A stretch of DNA of 64,000 nucleotides from Nepenthes gracilis (Eukaryota > Streptophyta > Magnoliopsida > Caryophyllales > Nepenthaceae), in the NCBI GenBank assembly GCA_033239525.1, contig BSYO01000004.1:15972037-16036036 (forward strand), in the 5' to 3' direction. Positions within the stretch are counted from its first letter, which is position 1. The number at the start of each line of letters is the position of its first letter. Positions 46,437-57,940 of the stretch are shown one piece after another. Position numbers and translations under genes: made by a program. The notes under the pieces are model-generated. The model was not told where the DNA came from. It saw nothing but the letters and a program-made list of their open reading frames with translations, and searched no databases.

Positions 46437-48269
46437 ATTGACTTATCCAGTCGACCATTTTGGAGAGAATTTCATTAATTTCAGGACAGTGATGATGAAA
46501 TCCCAATGGACGGAGTCATAGGCTTTCATTAAGTCAATTTTCATTGTACATCTGGGCGGGTCATGGCCCAGATGAACTTATGAAGAAACTCTTGGGCCAG
46601 AAGGATGTTGTCACTGATATGGCGCCCAGCCACAAAGGCCGTTTGACACTTGTCAACAAGATGGGGTAAAGCCATCTTAAGCCGATTTGCTATAATCTTT
46701 GAGATCACCTTGTAGATGACATTACAGCAAGATATGGGTAGGTAGTCAGAAACCAAACGAAGAGATTTGACCTTTGGGATCAGGCTAATAATCGTAGTGT
46801 TCATCTGTTTTAGAAGCTTTCCATGATTGAAGAAGTCGCGAATAGCTTCGCAAACAGATGAGCCCACAATGTCCCAAAATTCATTGAAGAATTTGGAACT
46901 GAATCCATCAGGACCAGGGGCACGATAGTCGCCTATAGATAAGATCACCTTGTGGATCTCATCATCACTAAGTGGTCCCATTAGTGAGTCCGGCGCAGTG
47001 TGAAGGATGAAAGGACGAAGACGAGCGGCGTCAGCCGATCCATGCAAACGGCCAGAACCAAGAGCCTTCCTGAAATGGTTCACAATCAAATTTTGAACAT
47101 TTTCAACTCCAGAGATTGGATTTCCAGAATCATCAAGGAGGAAAATAATCCTATTCTTATTGTTATTACCATTAACAGTCCTGAAAAAGAATTTAGTGCA
47201 TTGGTCTTCCTCTAAAAGCCACCTTAACTTAGCTTTTTGCATGATAAGGTCAGCTTACTTAGCCGATGCAGCGTGGTAAGCTTCCCTACAGGAACGCTCC
47301 TCATGGGAGCTCCCAAAGAAAGGAGGAGGCTGTCTTTGGATGTCCTCTAGATTTTTCCTCGATTGAATAACATCCTCAAAGACATCGCCCTCGCGAACAT
47401 TGAGACTTTTAAGCATAAGTTTCACCTTCTTGAGTCTGGTCACCAGCCGGTACATAGGGGTGCCCATGGAACCTTCCTTCCAAGCATTCAAAACTAATTT
47501 GTGGAATTGAGGAGATATGGTGAGAAAGTTATTGAACCTAAACATCTCATGCTTTTTAGCCAAATCACCGGAAGGGAAAAGAATACATGGAGAATGATCA
47601 GACAATCTAGCCGGGGGAAAGAGGGCTTTGGCCCTGCGGAACTGATCAAACCACTGACCATTGGCAACAACTCGATCAAGCTTCCTGTAGATGCGTTGGG
47701 AGGAATCCCGGCCATCATTCCAGGTATAGTGCATACCTTCATGGCACACGTAGTCCAAATCGCAATCTCTGAGGCAATTTTCTAGGTCAATCGAGCTTTT
47801 TTGGTGCCAAATACCACCAAGGGCCTCAGACGGAGATCTGACAGCATTGAAATCTCCAAGAGCAGCCCAAGGGAGGTTGCCTGGGTGGTTAGGCATCCTC
47901 CTAAGGCTCTCCCAAAGGGTCCTACAGAGTCTATCTGAATTAGCACCGTAGATAAAGGATAGGAGGCAACGGAATTGGTCCTTGAGGAATAGGACATCGC
48001 TATGAATGACCTGATCTTCTGTGGAGAGGAGGTTGACCGAGACCTTTTGGGGGTCCCAACCAACCCAAATCCGACCGATCGAAGAGACGGAGAAATTCAT
48101 GGCCCAAGACCAATTAGATCTGACTCTAGCGGAGATAAACTGAGAATTCTTCTCTACAACCTTAGTTTTAACCGGTCCAGCAATACTGCATCCGTGAGTA
48201 CTAATAAGGTTACAGACTTCGTGGGCTTTTACAAGCCCATTCAGTCCCCTTACGTTCCAACATGCAATG

Positions 48270-49376
48270 CTAATCATGGGGAGGGGGTGAGGAGGGGGAG
48301 GATTTTTTATTCCTCCGGGATTTTTTATGTTTTCTAGCGGAATCGAGACTCCCCCTCCCAGAAGAGGAGTCTCCACCCATCTTAGCATCTAAGGCACCGG
48401 ATGGGATACTTAGGGAGGTATCCAACAGAGGACCTTGGCTGGATGAAGGTCTCTGTTGAAGGTCACAGGATAAACCAGGATCGTTGTTAGAGCAAGCATG
48501 CTCCAAACTTAAATGGCTAGGATGCATCACGCACAGGTTCTGACTAACAGAACCATGGGTTGAAGAAATGTGAGAATTCTTAACAGATAGGCGGTCCTCG
48601 GTGATGCCATGGGGCGAAACAGGAGTGCCCAGGGCCTCAACCTTCAGAGGATCAAGGGAAGGGTCACTATGGCTAAATGGAGGATTCAAGTCACATCCAT
48701 TGGGAGGAACAGACGAGACTTGATCCATGATTTCAGCTGGTTCGATCAAATTTACCCCCTGTAGGACCTCAAATGCATTAGAAGTGGAAATCTCCTTAAG
48801 CTTGTGGCTCCCAGGGTTGGGAACGGTATCAATAGATGATTTCTTGCAGGGTGACAGCTTAGAAGGAGAGGGGGAAAGGTTCAGCTTGGGAGTGGCCTCT
48901 CTCTTTGGGACCCAAGTAGATTTCGTTGGGGGAACCTTGATCCGAATCTTACCAGGGGGGACACTACGAGAAGATTTATGATGGTACTCAAATTTAATCT
49001 CAATGAGATGATTATCCGAACGCTCAACATGGCCGCTTGTTCGAATCTTTACAGATTCCGGCCTAGGGGCATCGGCGCCCCACATATCCAAACCCTGTTA
49101 GATGACATCAGGAGGTGGGGACAAAATAAAGTTCTTCGAATCGGAAAAATTTGGAGGGTAGAATTTAAGCGAAGAATTACCTCCTATTGCACATTTCTCG
49201 ACCACCGTAGCCCATGAGGCACACGGGTGGCAAGGGACAGGATCTTCAGATGGGCATAATGCTGACGTTCTGTTGGATTCGGCACCATCCACACAAGAAA
49301 GGGGGACAGCATGTGACGCCAATGGGCAAGCAACCAGAGGGGGAGCAAAGGGGCCCAAACAGGAACCCGGCATACC
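48270..49376 (-). pseudogene. LINE-D ORF1
   Basis: Read from 49373: an N-terminal Cys/Pro-rich extension, then CAIGGNSSLKFYPPN and ILSPPPDVI. A stop follows and the DUF4283-like core is mostly deleted, because LDMWGADAPRPESVKIRTSG follows at once. After LIEIKFEYHHKSSRS comes a basic Ser/Pro-rich tail with TSNAFEVLQ (the NSFxxLQ motif). It ends in SARKHKKSRRNKKSSPSSPP, with the stop at 48272-48270 overlapping the ORF2 ATG. The tail (49091-48270) is open for 273 codons. Confidence 0.85.
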
Positions 49377-50552
49377 TTTTTTTTTTTTTTGGTAAGTAAG
49401 TAAATTGAATTGAACAAATTAAAGTTTACAAAAATGCTATGTTCTAACCCCCAGTGTTACAACTTTGAGTGGGAACATAGACTCTGGGGCAATCCCCAAG
49501 TACCATGATACAAATCATGAAATCAAAACAAAACACAACGGAAACAGACTTCCATCGAAATCAAGTGCCTAAAAATAATAGGCCACCAGGATTGGTATAA
49601 CCCCATCACAGTGAGCTCAAAAGACTCCGACCGCTGGACATCCAACTGAAAACTACAGCACCACAGACTAATCTACATTACCACGGGCCATCACGCACAG
49701 CAAAATGGATCCTGCATCTGCTGCTAGAGGGCATCATCACTCATAGCCAGAGCATTCAGCTGCTAGAAAGCATCAGTTTCTGCCAGCATTGGTATTGCAA
49801 CTGCAACGCCACCAACAGCAGAAAAGCAGATGGACAATGGCACAAAACATAGGCCAATCCTGTTCCACCGCAGGGGCCAGAGCATCAGTCACGGCATGCA
49901 GCTACACCCCAAATGAGCCAATACCTCATTAATACTTCTCATCATGCAGCAGTAGCATAATTAGAAAATCAACCAACATCAGCTAAGCCTGTGCCAGCTA
50001 CATTTTGATTTTGCAACTAAAGAGAGCACAGGGTTGATTCACCAGCACAAAATTCTGAAAAATAGCAGCAAGGAAACACATGGCTTCCCCAATTCAAACC
50101 ACTCACGACCCCCAATTTAGCCCCAGGAAATGGAAGGAGCTACAGCACAGGGACCAGAGCATCCAAGGGCAAAAACAGGGCATTCAATAGTTCACCCAAA
50201 CACCCTCTAGGATCACATACCCAATCCAAGTAATGCATTCCTCTATTTGCTGTGCCAGAGGATCAAAGAACCATCAGTTGAGAAGTTCAATAGCATGCCA
50301 CCAGTAGGGCATGGCCAATTCCACACCAGCAGATTCAGCAAAACAAATTGCTAAATCTCAAGACAGCAACCCTCTGCAGAAGCATACCATACAATGCTTC
50401 ATTGAAAGGCGACAAATTGAAAGGGCTTCAATGCATCAGAAGGATCATAATCATCCAAATAATTCCTAGGCCAATTCTAAAGCACCAATGCCCGATAGCC
50501 CCAAACCAGATCTGTACGAGCAACCCCCATACCGTCCAGGAGGTAGGAATAC
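49377..50552 (-). mobile_element. 5'-truncated Family I terminus and 3' UTR
   Basis: T run 49377-49390, GGTAAGTAAGTAAATTG, hairpin arms ACCCCCAGT and ACTTTGAGTGGG (imperfect), box variant actctggggcaatccccaag, then CAGCAG-type 3' UTR. It is cut by the next terminus at 50553. No coding region seen. Confidence 0.75.
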
Positions 50553-52653
50553 TTTTTTTTTGGTAAGTAAGTATTTTGGATTAATGGGAGAAAAATTACA
50601 AAACGATGTTGTATCGCCAAGCATTTTGGCTTGGGGAGAATACAAACCCGCTGGGGCATACCCCGAGCAGCTAATACAACCATAGGTACATAACAGCCTC
50701 TAGGAGGCCAACGCTCCACAAAATCTATAGATATTGAAAGATATTACAACACAACCCAAAGCAGCCTCAGCAGGAATATAGGCATAGCGGCAAACCGGCA
50801 AACATAGTAAGGCAGGCCACATTATCAGGAAAAAATCCCAACCCGGCAATGAGGTCCACCTACACCAATCCATCCACGTCAGCATTATCCAAACTGGGAG
50901 CAAATAGAGCAGAGGCTAGACTGCACATCCACGCCAGCCATATAGACTCCAATCCAGCAGATAATCCTGTGCAAACCGGGTTCACCAACCAAGAGAAAAG
51001 GAACCAGAACCAGAACCATTCTACCCAGGAAAGGAGCCTAGGCAGCAAATACCAGCTCCTGTTTAAATCCACATAGCATCTCCAGCAATGGTTATTGAGA
51101 CCACTTTAGGAGGCTGGAAACCGCTTCCACATCATTCACATGCCCACGCAAGAGCGCAGCAGCCGGGTTCCAAAAACAAGAACAGCCATTCCAGCAGCAG
51201 CTACGAAGAGGGCTGCACATCAATATCTACACATTCAACAGCAAGGTGTAGCAAGATCCCAATCCAGCTCCTCAAAGCTGAGCCACAACAGCAACGGATC
51301 CAAAGTGAAGGTCAGAGACCACACAGCAGCAGCGCCATAGCACTCAACTGAATACTGAATGTGCAACAGAGTGAAGCAAGTCGCCAACTGCTACATCAAC
51401 GTTGCCAAAATGGATTGTCAAACCAGTCGTGGGCCCTTTTAGCCCTACCTGGAGAGACAGAACCAGATGACCAGGTGCAATAATCAGTGCACCCCCAATT
51501 TTCAGAACCAGAAGCTGCCTATCTCTGCCAGCAGCTGCCAATTTAATCCAGCAAACAGAAATACACAGCCATCTACCATTGGCTCATACAAACCAAATGA
51601 AAACAGCATCCATGGCCCAATGTTCCACACCGAACCATAAGCTACCGAAAGCGTTGGCACTGGTACGATCCAACAGCTGCATGAATTCATGGATGATGAG
51701 ATCGGGCTTTCTTGGGTGCAGAATTACACCGCCTGGCCATTCGTTGCCACCCATTGATAGCCTGCCTAGCAAATAGTTCATCCTCATTCCAAGATCGGAG
51801 ACCTCAGATGGTTGCAGGACAGGTCACTGGGAGGGTCCTCAGCACCATAATCCGGGTACACAATGGAAAAGCCTGATCGAGAATCATGCCCGATTCATGG
51901 GGTGGCATTGTTTCGAATCCTCATCATACTTGACCTCAAAGTAGAAGTACACATGGGTACAATCCCCAGAGACAGAATCAGTAAATTCGGGATCAATCTC
52001 GGATCCACACGGGAGAGGGTGAGGATTCATCATTTGAGGGTGAGAGCGACATCAAGACAAGATGGCTTCACTTCGGATACCACCTTAGGGATCTCAGCAG
52101 GGTCATCAGCATGGGGAGATAGAATCCTCATCCACTTCAGTAGTCGGAATCAACGGATCCCCAGATTCATCATTTGATCCATCATCAACAGAGGTGAACC
52201 AGCCCAATCCCCTCAACCCTTCCAGACAAATCCAGCAGGGGAGAGAACTTCTCCACACCTTCAGAATAGTCAGTAGCTGGGCCTGATTGCACAGCACAGC
52301 CGCATTCCACCTCCATTAACATCGGATCCTTGATGATAAACGCCTCCTCCTTCGAGTCAGCAGTACTACCAACAGAGCCAGACTAGGCCCAGAAAAGGTA
52401 GCAGAAACGTGTCTCATCTTCACGACATCCTCAGGCAGGACAAGACCAGCCACAACGCTACCAGAATTTAGAGGCAGAGGAGAGAAATTTTGTTGGGGCT
52501 TTGAATCCTCAGCCACCAACACAGAGTAGCTCTGATTGGAATTGCAGATACTCAAGCAACCATTAGGCTTCCAATGGGAAAGCTCAGCAGAGGAGCACTC
52601 AGCAAAGGCTGCCAGAGCAGGAGCACCATCATCTACATGGGAAGGCAATGAAG
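50553..52653 (-). mobile_element. HAL-3: ORF1-only element, 5'-truncated
   Basis: T run 50553-50561, Family I hairpin and box (cgctggggcataccccgagc), 1 kb of CAGCAG-type 3' UTR, then directly the basic end of an ORF1 at 51687 and its acidic tail up to about 52648. No ORF2. Confidence 0.75.
51687..52648 (-). pseudogene. HAL-3 ORF1 C-terminal part
   Basis: Several frames. 52648-52316 gives an acidic/Ser-rich part (HVDDGAPALAAFAECSSAEL). The region around 52300-51950 is broken. The end reads DELFARQAINGWQRMARR and then CNSAPKKARSHHP, collinear with FTRQAINGWERVAAERRW in HAL-2. This shared end just before the 3' UTR identifies it as the same ORF1 lineage. Confidence 0.7.
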
Positions 52654-53210
52654 TTTTTTTGGATAAGTAAGTATTTTGAATTATAGGGGAAAAAAAATTA
52701 CAGAATCTATATTTTTACTCCAAGTATTTGACTGGGAGTAAAAACATAAACCGCTAGGGCATACCCCGAGCAACTAATACAACAGATAAAACATAAATAT
52801 CAAGGAGCATATACATCCTACAAGAACAAAAAAAGATCTGTCAATATGGGGACAGGCTCATCAACGTCAACTACCAAACGACAGGAGAAACACGCCAACC
52901 GAGAGTCAACCAAGAACTATCTCAGGTTTCAATCAGCTGTAAGCTTCCACATCGGTGCACCAAACCAGTGGCAGATCTTCAGCATCCAAATTAAGTGAGC
53001 TTCAAAGCTAAGGACAGCAGCAACCGCGCCTCAACACATTTGCAAAATCAAGCAGCAACCAGGCAACAAGCCGAGGATAGCACCGTGAGAGAGCAAGCAA
53101 ATTAGCACCTTCATTTGCTTCGGTGCAACATAAGAACCCGCACCCACCCAGAAGCATAACAGCCGAGTTCAGGGCCAGCAGCAGTTTCAGCCCCAAAAGG
53201 TGGACAACCC
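52654..53210 (-). mobile_element. Family I terminus and 3' UTR, split by the ORF-less element
   Basis: T run 52654-52660, GGATAAGTAAG (one base extra in the usual GGTAAG), hairpin and box (cgctagggcataccccgagc at 52754), then CAGCAG-type sequence. It resumes at about 55432 after the insertion and continues towards 56775. Confidence 0.7.
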
Positions 53211-53274
53211 TGCATCCTCTGCGACGCTCCTCTTCTGGCCGGGCGGCGCCGGAGCCGGCCATGGCCGGCCTCCC

Positions 53275-53300
53275 AGTTTTTTTTTTTTTGGTAAGTAAGA
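53275..53300 (-). mobile_element. Tail-only insertion, about 26 bp, with 10 bp target-site duplication
   Basis: On the minus strand the insert is TCTTACTTACC, 13 A and CT, between copies of ggaggccgg-type sequence (plus strand ccggcctccc at 53265-53274 and 53301-53310). It lies in the first codons of the ORF-less element. Confidence 0.82.
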
Positions 53301-55286
53301 CCGGCCTCCCGGTTGCCTCCTGCTCTCCTGCTCATCTATTGCTCTCTTCTTTTCAGACCTCTGCCCCCTCTCGCTCATTTTGAGCGGTGATTTAGGGTCT
53401 TCCGTCACGCCCCTTTTGAATCACGTTTCTCTTTGCATTTACAAATTTCAGTATTGAAATTCGTATGTTTGGTTTTCTCGTCGTTTCTAGCTGGGCTCCC
53501 ATGCTCTGGTTGCTGGCTCGTGGTGCTGGCTCTGTGCTATGAGTTGGCTGAGGCAGAGCTTCATCCGCTGGTGTTCCTCCGTTTGCGGTGGATTTCTCTT
53601 TGCTGCTCGCTGGATTTGACGCTGACGAACGCCTGTGACCGATTTCTGAAGCCTCTCTGCCGGTACGTTCCTTCCGGTTAGATGGGTTGAGGGGAGCCTG
53701 TTTTAATCTGGTCTAGATGTATGTTTTGGCTGGAGTGCCGAAGAAGTGGTTGTGGCCTTGTTCGGACGCTGAAAATCCTTCTGATGCGGTGAGTTGTTTG
53801 CAGCTGTCTTACTTGCTATTGTGAGGTGAGTACCTCTGTTTCAGCTGTTTGCTGATTTGCTGGGCTGAAGATGTTGTCCGGGACTCTTCTGCTGGCTTTG
53901 GTGCAATCATTCGTCCGGTGTTTTTAGTGGACCGGTTATGGCTATAATTGATCCTTCGGATCCTCTGCTCGTAGCTCCTTGGGCGTTCATGTGTGCTGGA
54001 TTCGTCTCTGACATTGTTCTGTGCCAGGGTTTGTAGGCTCTCTGCCGGTGATTTCATTCCTGTTGGAAGGGTTGGGGAGTGCCCTTTCTGATCTGGTCTG
54101 GGATTGATCGGCTGGGATGCTGAAGAACTGGGTGTGGCTTTGTTTGGTCGACGGTGATCCTTCGGATGCGGTAGACTGCTTCCTCTGGTTCCAGAAGTGG
54201 AACTTGCATCTTGTGGCCGAGTTGCTGGCCGATTTGGGTCGGAGTCCGATTTGGCTCTGCGCCCGGTTTGGATTTGTTGAGCAATTCGATTGTGAAATGA
54301 GGCCGATTAGAAATGCTGTCTTGACATTTCAGTTGCCATTTTGATTTTGGTCGATTTCAGTACCGTATTCAATGCCGATTTTTTCTGCTGAATTGTGGCT
54401 GTTCAGACTTGCGGTCGAGTTCAATTGTTGACCTCTCTGCAGGTTTTGCTTGACTGATTTGGTAATGAAATTGATGTGGCTGTGTGGCCGGTTGCCTCTG
54501 CTATTATGGCAGGCAAAATGCTGATTTGGGCTTCAGGCCGGTTGGCCTTGCTGAGCAGGAACAGTGGGCTTCAGGGAGCCGGGCTGTTTGGGTTCCGTTG
54601 CTCTTGGATGATTTTGGCTGTATTTTTTGGGCTGGCTATGTGGCTCTAGCGATCCAATAGCAAGTTCTAATGAATTTGTGGACTCTGCATCCATCTTTGA
54701 TCTTCCATCCAGAATCCTCATCTCTGCTGATGCATGGGCATTTGTGCTCTCGATGGATTTGGTCCCTGGTCTTGTTGGCCAGTGATTCGGCCTAGGGCCT
54801 TTATTTAATTGTGATGTAACAATTTCTCTGATCATTTGTGTTCTTGGGATGCTCTGATCCATGGCAATGGATGATGTGGTTGCTCTGTGAGGGTACCGAA
54901 CGATGTTGATCTGCTGTTTGAGCGTGTTGGGTTTCTGCTAATGAGGGATTCAGCAACTGCCTTCTGTGGTTGGTGTATCAGCCTTTTTTCCTGCTGTTTT
55001 TGCGCTGGGCTGGTTGTTGAGCCCAGAATGGGCACTCTGTTTAGGGAATGCTCATGGTGATCCACAAGATGGATGGCTGCTGGTGCCTTCGGTGGAATAC
55101 TGGGGCTGCCTCGTTGATGTAAACAGCATTGTTTTGCTGCTGTATGTTGCTCCCGGCTGATCGGATGTGTTGATCAAATCGTCTCGTAAGCAACTGATTT
55201 CGTATCAGCTGATGTATAATGACTATGTTCATTTTCTACTCTGTTAGATCGCTAATATTAGGGGTTTTTTTGAGGTATACTTTGAT

Positions 55287-55422
55287 GTACAAGTTGCTCG
55301 GGGTATGCCCTAGCATTTTATGTTCTAACTCCAAGTCAAAAAACTTGGAGTTACTACATAATTCTTTTATAATTTTCTCCCGTTAAATCCAAAATACACA
55401 CTTACTTACCAAAAAAAAAAAA
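55287..55422 (+). other. Family I 3' terminus of the ORF-less element
   Basis: Box GCTCGGGGTATGCCCTAGCA, hairpin arms TAACTCCAAGT and ACTTGGAGTTA with loop CAAAAA, then AAATCC, CACTTACTTACC and 12 A. Confidence 0.88.
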
Positions 55423-55431
55423 GGACAACCC

Positions 55432-56775
55432 GACCAGCAAACAGAACAGCATTCTAGCATTCCAGCTAACAGAGAGCTTGCACTTCTGCACAACCGCAGT
55501 AAAAAATGTGCATCACATTATAAAATGTCAAGAAAACAGAAAACATTCAGAGCAGCCACATCTTTACAGAGCATCACAATGCATAAAATCAGCAACAGCA
55601 CCGCAGCACAATCAGCATGATGAGCAACCAAACAGCAGCACAGAATAGTGGACAACAGCAGCGAGCCAACCAAACCAAAGGCAGAATCCATGGGCATCAC
55701 CATCATACACTTAGCAACATATCTCCACATGCTTCATCTTTAGGAAGCAAACAGGCCAGCTCAGAATGTTTCTGTAACACATCCCACACCACATCAACTA
55801 TGGCAGCCAAAACCAGCACAGCATCAAACTTCAGCATCACAGCCCCTCAGAATGATGAACATGCTAGGCACCATGGGCACCAACGCTCCCAGCTCCAGCT
55901 TGAGTGTGCAGGCAGGCCAACTCTACCAATACCATCAATACTGTCTTCATCCCCCAGCCAACAGCAGTAGAAAGCAGATGCCATTCATCTGCTACATCAG
56001 ACCTCACTCATTCATTCATTATCAGCCCAACATCCAGCATTAGAATGGCAGCAGATGAGAACCGAATATCAGCAGCAACCATGCTCAAGCCCAGCACTCC
56101 ATAGGGACTATGCCAGGGAAGCAACTTTGAGGAGGCACAATCTACCAACCCCAGCCACAAAAATCCGAGCAACAGCAGTAGTAGCATTAATGCAGCAAAC
56201 CCCAGCATAACCATAGACACCCGAGCATCAACAGCAGCATCTTTAATGTATTATGAGTTACATCATTACATTCACACCAAACCCAGCTCCTTAACCATGC
56301 CAGCCAACCTTCAAAGCCAAATTGCCCATAAGCAGTGTTCACTAGACGAAATGCAGCACCCATAAAATCATCTGCCTCAGGCTGAGACTACATCAGATCA
56401 GAAAAACCAGGGGCATCTACATGCCGAACTGCTTGAACAGCCAAGCAGCATACCGGATGGTTCCGGTAGCATCCTTCGGCACCCTGGTTTTAAATCAGCA
56501 CATTCATAAAACGGCATGAAATGCAGCACCCATGAATCAACATCATACCCCGCACCATACCACGAATATCATTCCGCCCCAGCAACACCAGCTTTATCCC
56601 CCAAACAGCATCAGCAGAAACCAAACGACAGCTGCCACAATACTCAGTTATCTGTTCACTGTCAGCAGCAAACTCCAGCACACCAAGACTCCAACATTAC
56701 CATAACAGAATCAGCACTTATCCAAATTTGTGAAATAAGCACCATATTCCCTGAATTCTACCACAATGCAAAAAC
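55432..56775 (-). repeat. CAGCAG-type 3' UTR, continuation of the element at 52654
   Basis: Plus-strand sequence rich in CAGCA, CCAGC and ACATCA, with no long conserved frame. The 5' boundary towards LINE-E at 56776 is not resolved. Confidence 0.6.
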
Positions 56776-56905
56776 TTTTTTTTTGGTAAGTAAGTGTATA
56801 TTTTGGATTAATGGGAAAAAATTTACAAAAAAAATATGTTATAACTCCAAGTTTTTTGACTTGGAGTTAGAACATAAAATGTTAGGACATACCCCGAGCA
56901 ACTAG
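56776..56905 (-). other. Family I 3' terminus of LINE-E
   Basis: On the minus strand: TGCTCGGGGTATGTCCTAAC, hairpin arms TAACTCCAAGT and ACTTGGAGTTA with loop CAAAAA, CCCATTAATCC, ACTTACTTACC, A run. Confidence 0.86.
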
Positions 56906-57792
56906 TTCAACAGAGAATTCCTCAAAAAAACTAAGAGGAACCATCTAAAAGAAGAACAAAACCCAAAAGGTTATACTGTAAATATACATAAGCAAAAGCA
57001 AAAAAATTACCCCCGAGAAGACCAGAACATCAACACCCGATCATCCCGCGGCAATTTACTATATCACACCGGGACTACCGACAGCCCAAAGTACCCTAGT
57101 ACTCCAACAGCAGGGAGCTCAAGGCAGCTGCAAACACACTTCATCTGCACACACCAGGAGTTACAATCTCTTCAGCAACAAACTACAACAATAAATCCAG
57201 TTAAATTTCATATCTGAAACTGCCTTAAGCATTTTCCACCACCGCAGCAAGCTTCGGACCATCAATATCCGCTAGAATTCCGTTCAAAACAGCCGCAACT
57301 GAACTCTGAAAAAATTGATCTAACACTCTCTGCCTCCACATTCCACGAGTTGTTCCAGGTGCACAGCTGCGCAGTACAGAGCAACAGCAGCTTCAGCTCC
57401 AGCACGGGAAGGGAAGCATGCGAAAGCATCCATCCAATCTGGGCAAAGGAAAAACAGCATTATCAAAGTCCCAACGGATCAAAAATAGTGCCAAAAACAT
57501 CGACCCCAATCCACACCCGGGCACATCAAATGCATTATCATCTGCAAGGAAGTCAATAACTAGAAACCAGCACCAACCCACTTCATCAGCCATCCATCAG
57601 CCAAATAGCCCCAGACAAGGAGCCAGACCGCCCAACAGGTTGCAACTGCAATCACAACCCCAGCACAGACAGGAGCGCCATGCACAAAACACACACTCAC
57701 ACACTTTTTTTTTTTTTTTTGGGGAGGGGGAGGGGAGACAGAATTGGGGGAGGGGACAGTACAAGATCCAAGCAACAACACCACCCAATCTG
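56906..57792 (-). repeat. LINE-E 3' UTR, distal part
   Basis: CAGCAG-type sequence with a 16-base T run and a G-rich tract (ggggagggggagggg, 57721-57735). No coding region seen. Confidence 0.65.
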
Positions 57793-57805
57793 AAGAACAC
57801 AATAC

Positions 57806-57940
57806 TTTTTTTTTTTTTTGGTAAGTAAGAATTTTGGATTAATGGGAGAAAATAATTACAAGAAAAAAGTTTTAACTCCAAGTATTTTACTTAGAGGTAA
57901 AACATAAAGCTCTAGGACATGCCCCGAGCAACTAGTACAT
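57806..57940 (-). other. Family I 3' terminus of HAL-1
   Basis: On the minus strand: TGCTCGGGGCATGTCCTAGAG, hairpin arms TTTTACCTCTAAGT and ACTTGGAGTTAAAAC, CCCATTAATCC, TTCTTACTTACC and 14 A. It differs from the LINE-E terminus at only a few positions by eye. Confidence 0.86.

Larger units (their letters stand above)
43788..48277 (-). pseudogene. LINE-D ORF2: endonuclease, reverse transcriptase, zinc-binding tail
   Basis: The start MISIACWNVRGLNG at 48277 overlaps the ORF1 stop (ATGATTAG). The endonuclease is open to one TAA near 47254 and has LGDFNAVRSPSEALGG, YTWNDGRD, KLDRVV and SDHSP; the usual ETK is KTK (GPVKTKVVEKN). The frame then continues to 46541: FFFRTVNGNNN, YRAPGPDGFSS and NVIYKVISKIIANRLK. 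A frameshift follows at HKFIWAM. Two insertions, 46253-46436 and 45461-46159, split the segment around motif B. The distal part has FADDLLLFSHAD and SWKNRWLSFGGRLHLIAS, a stop at 44803 and another at 44231. The zinc-binding pattern CILCNSDDENHDHLFFSC is present. It ends MHWRL at 43788, equivalent to RRWNI elsewhere. Confidence 0.92.
41246..49376 (-). mobile_element. LINE-D, Family I LINE with three nested insertions
   Basis: The minus strand reads ORF1 (49376-48270), ORF2 (48277-43788), a purine tract, a 3' UTR of CAGCAG type with a CCGGAG block (43080-42100), and a Family I terminus with T run at 41246-41252. Insertions at 42438-42789, 45461-46159 and 46253-46436 are each flanked by direct repeats. 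At the 5' end another terminus begins at 49377, so the true 5' end is not visible. Confidence 0.9.
53211..55422 (+). mobile_element. ORF-less element: LINE 5' end joined to a Family I 3' UTR
   Basis: A 2.2 kb insertion flanked by ggacaaccc (53202-53210 and 55423-55431). The 5' part has GCGGCGCCGGAGCCGGCC before ATG 53261 (MAGLP), matching ORF1 starts at 34088 and 61101, but the frame ends within about 35 codons. It passes through a second 5' UTR-like block (tttcagtattgaaattcg at 53446) into a GCTG-rich 3' UTR, box, hairpin and poly(A). No DUF4283, endonuclease or RT remains. I infer an internally deleted non-autonomous derivative. Confidence 0.75.
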
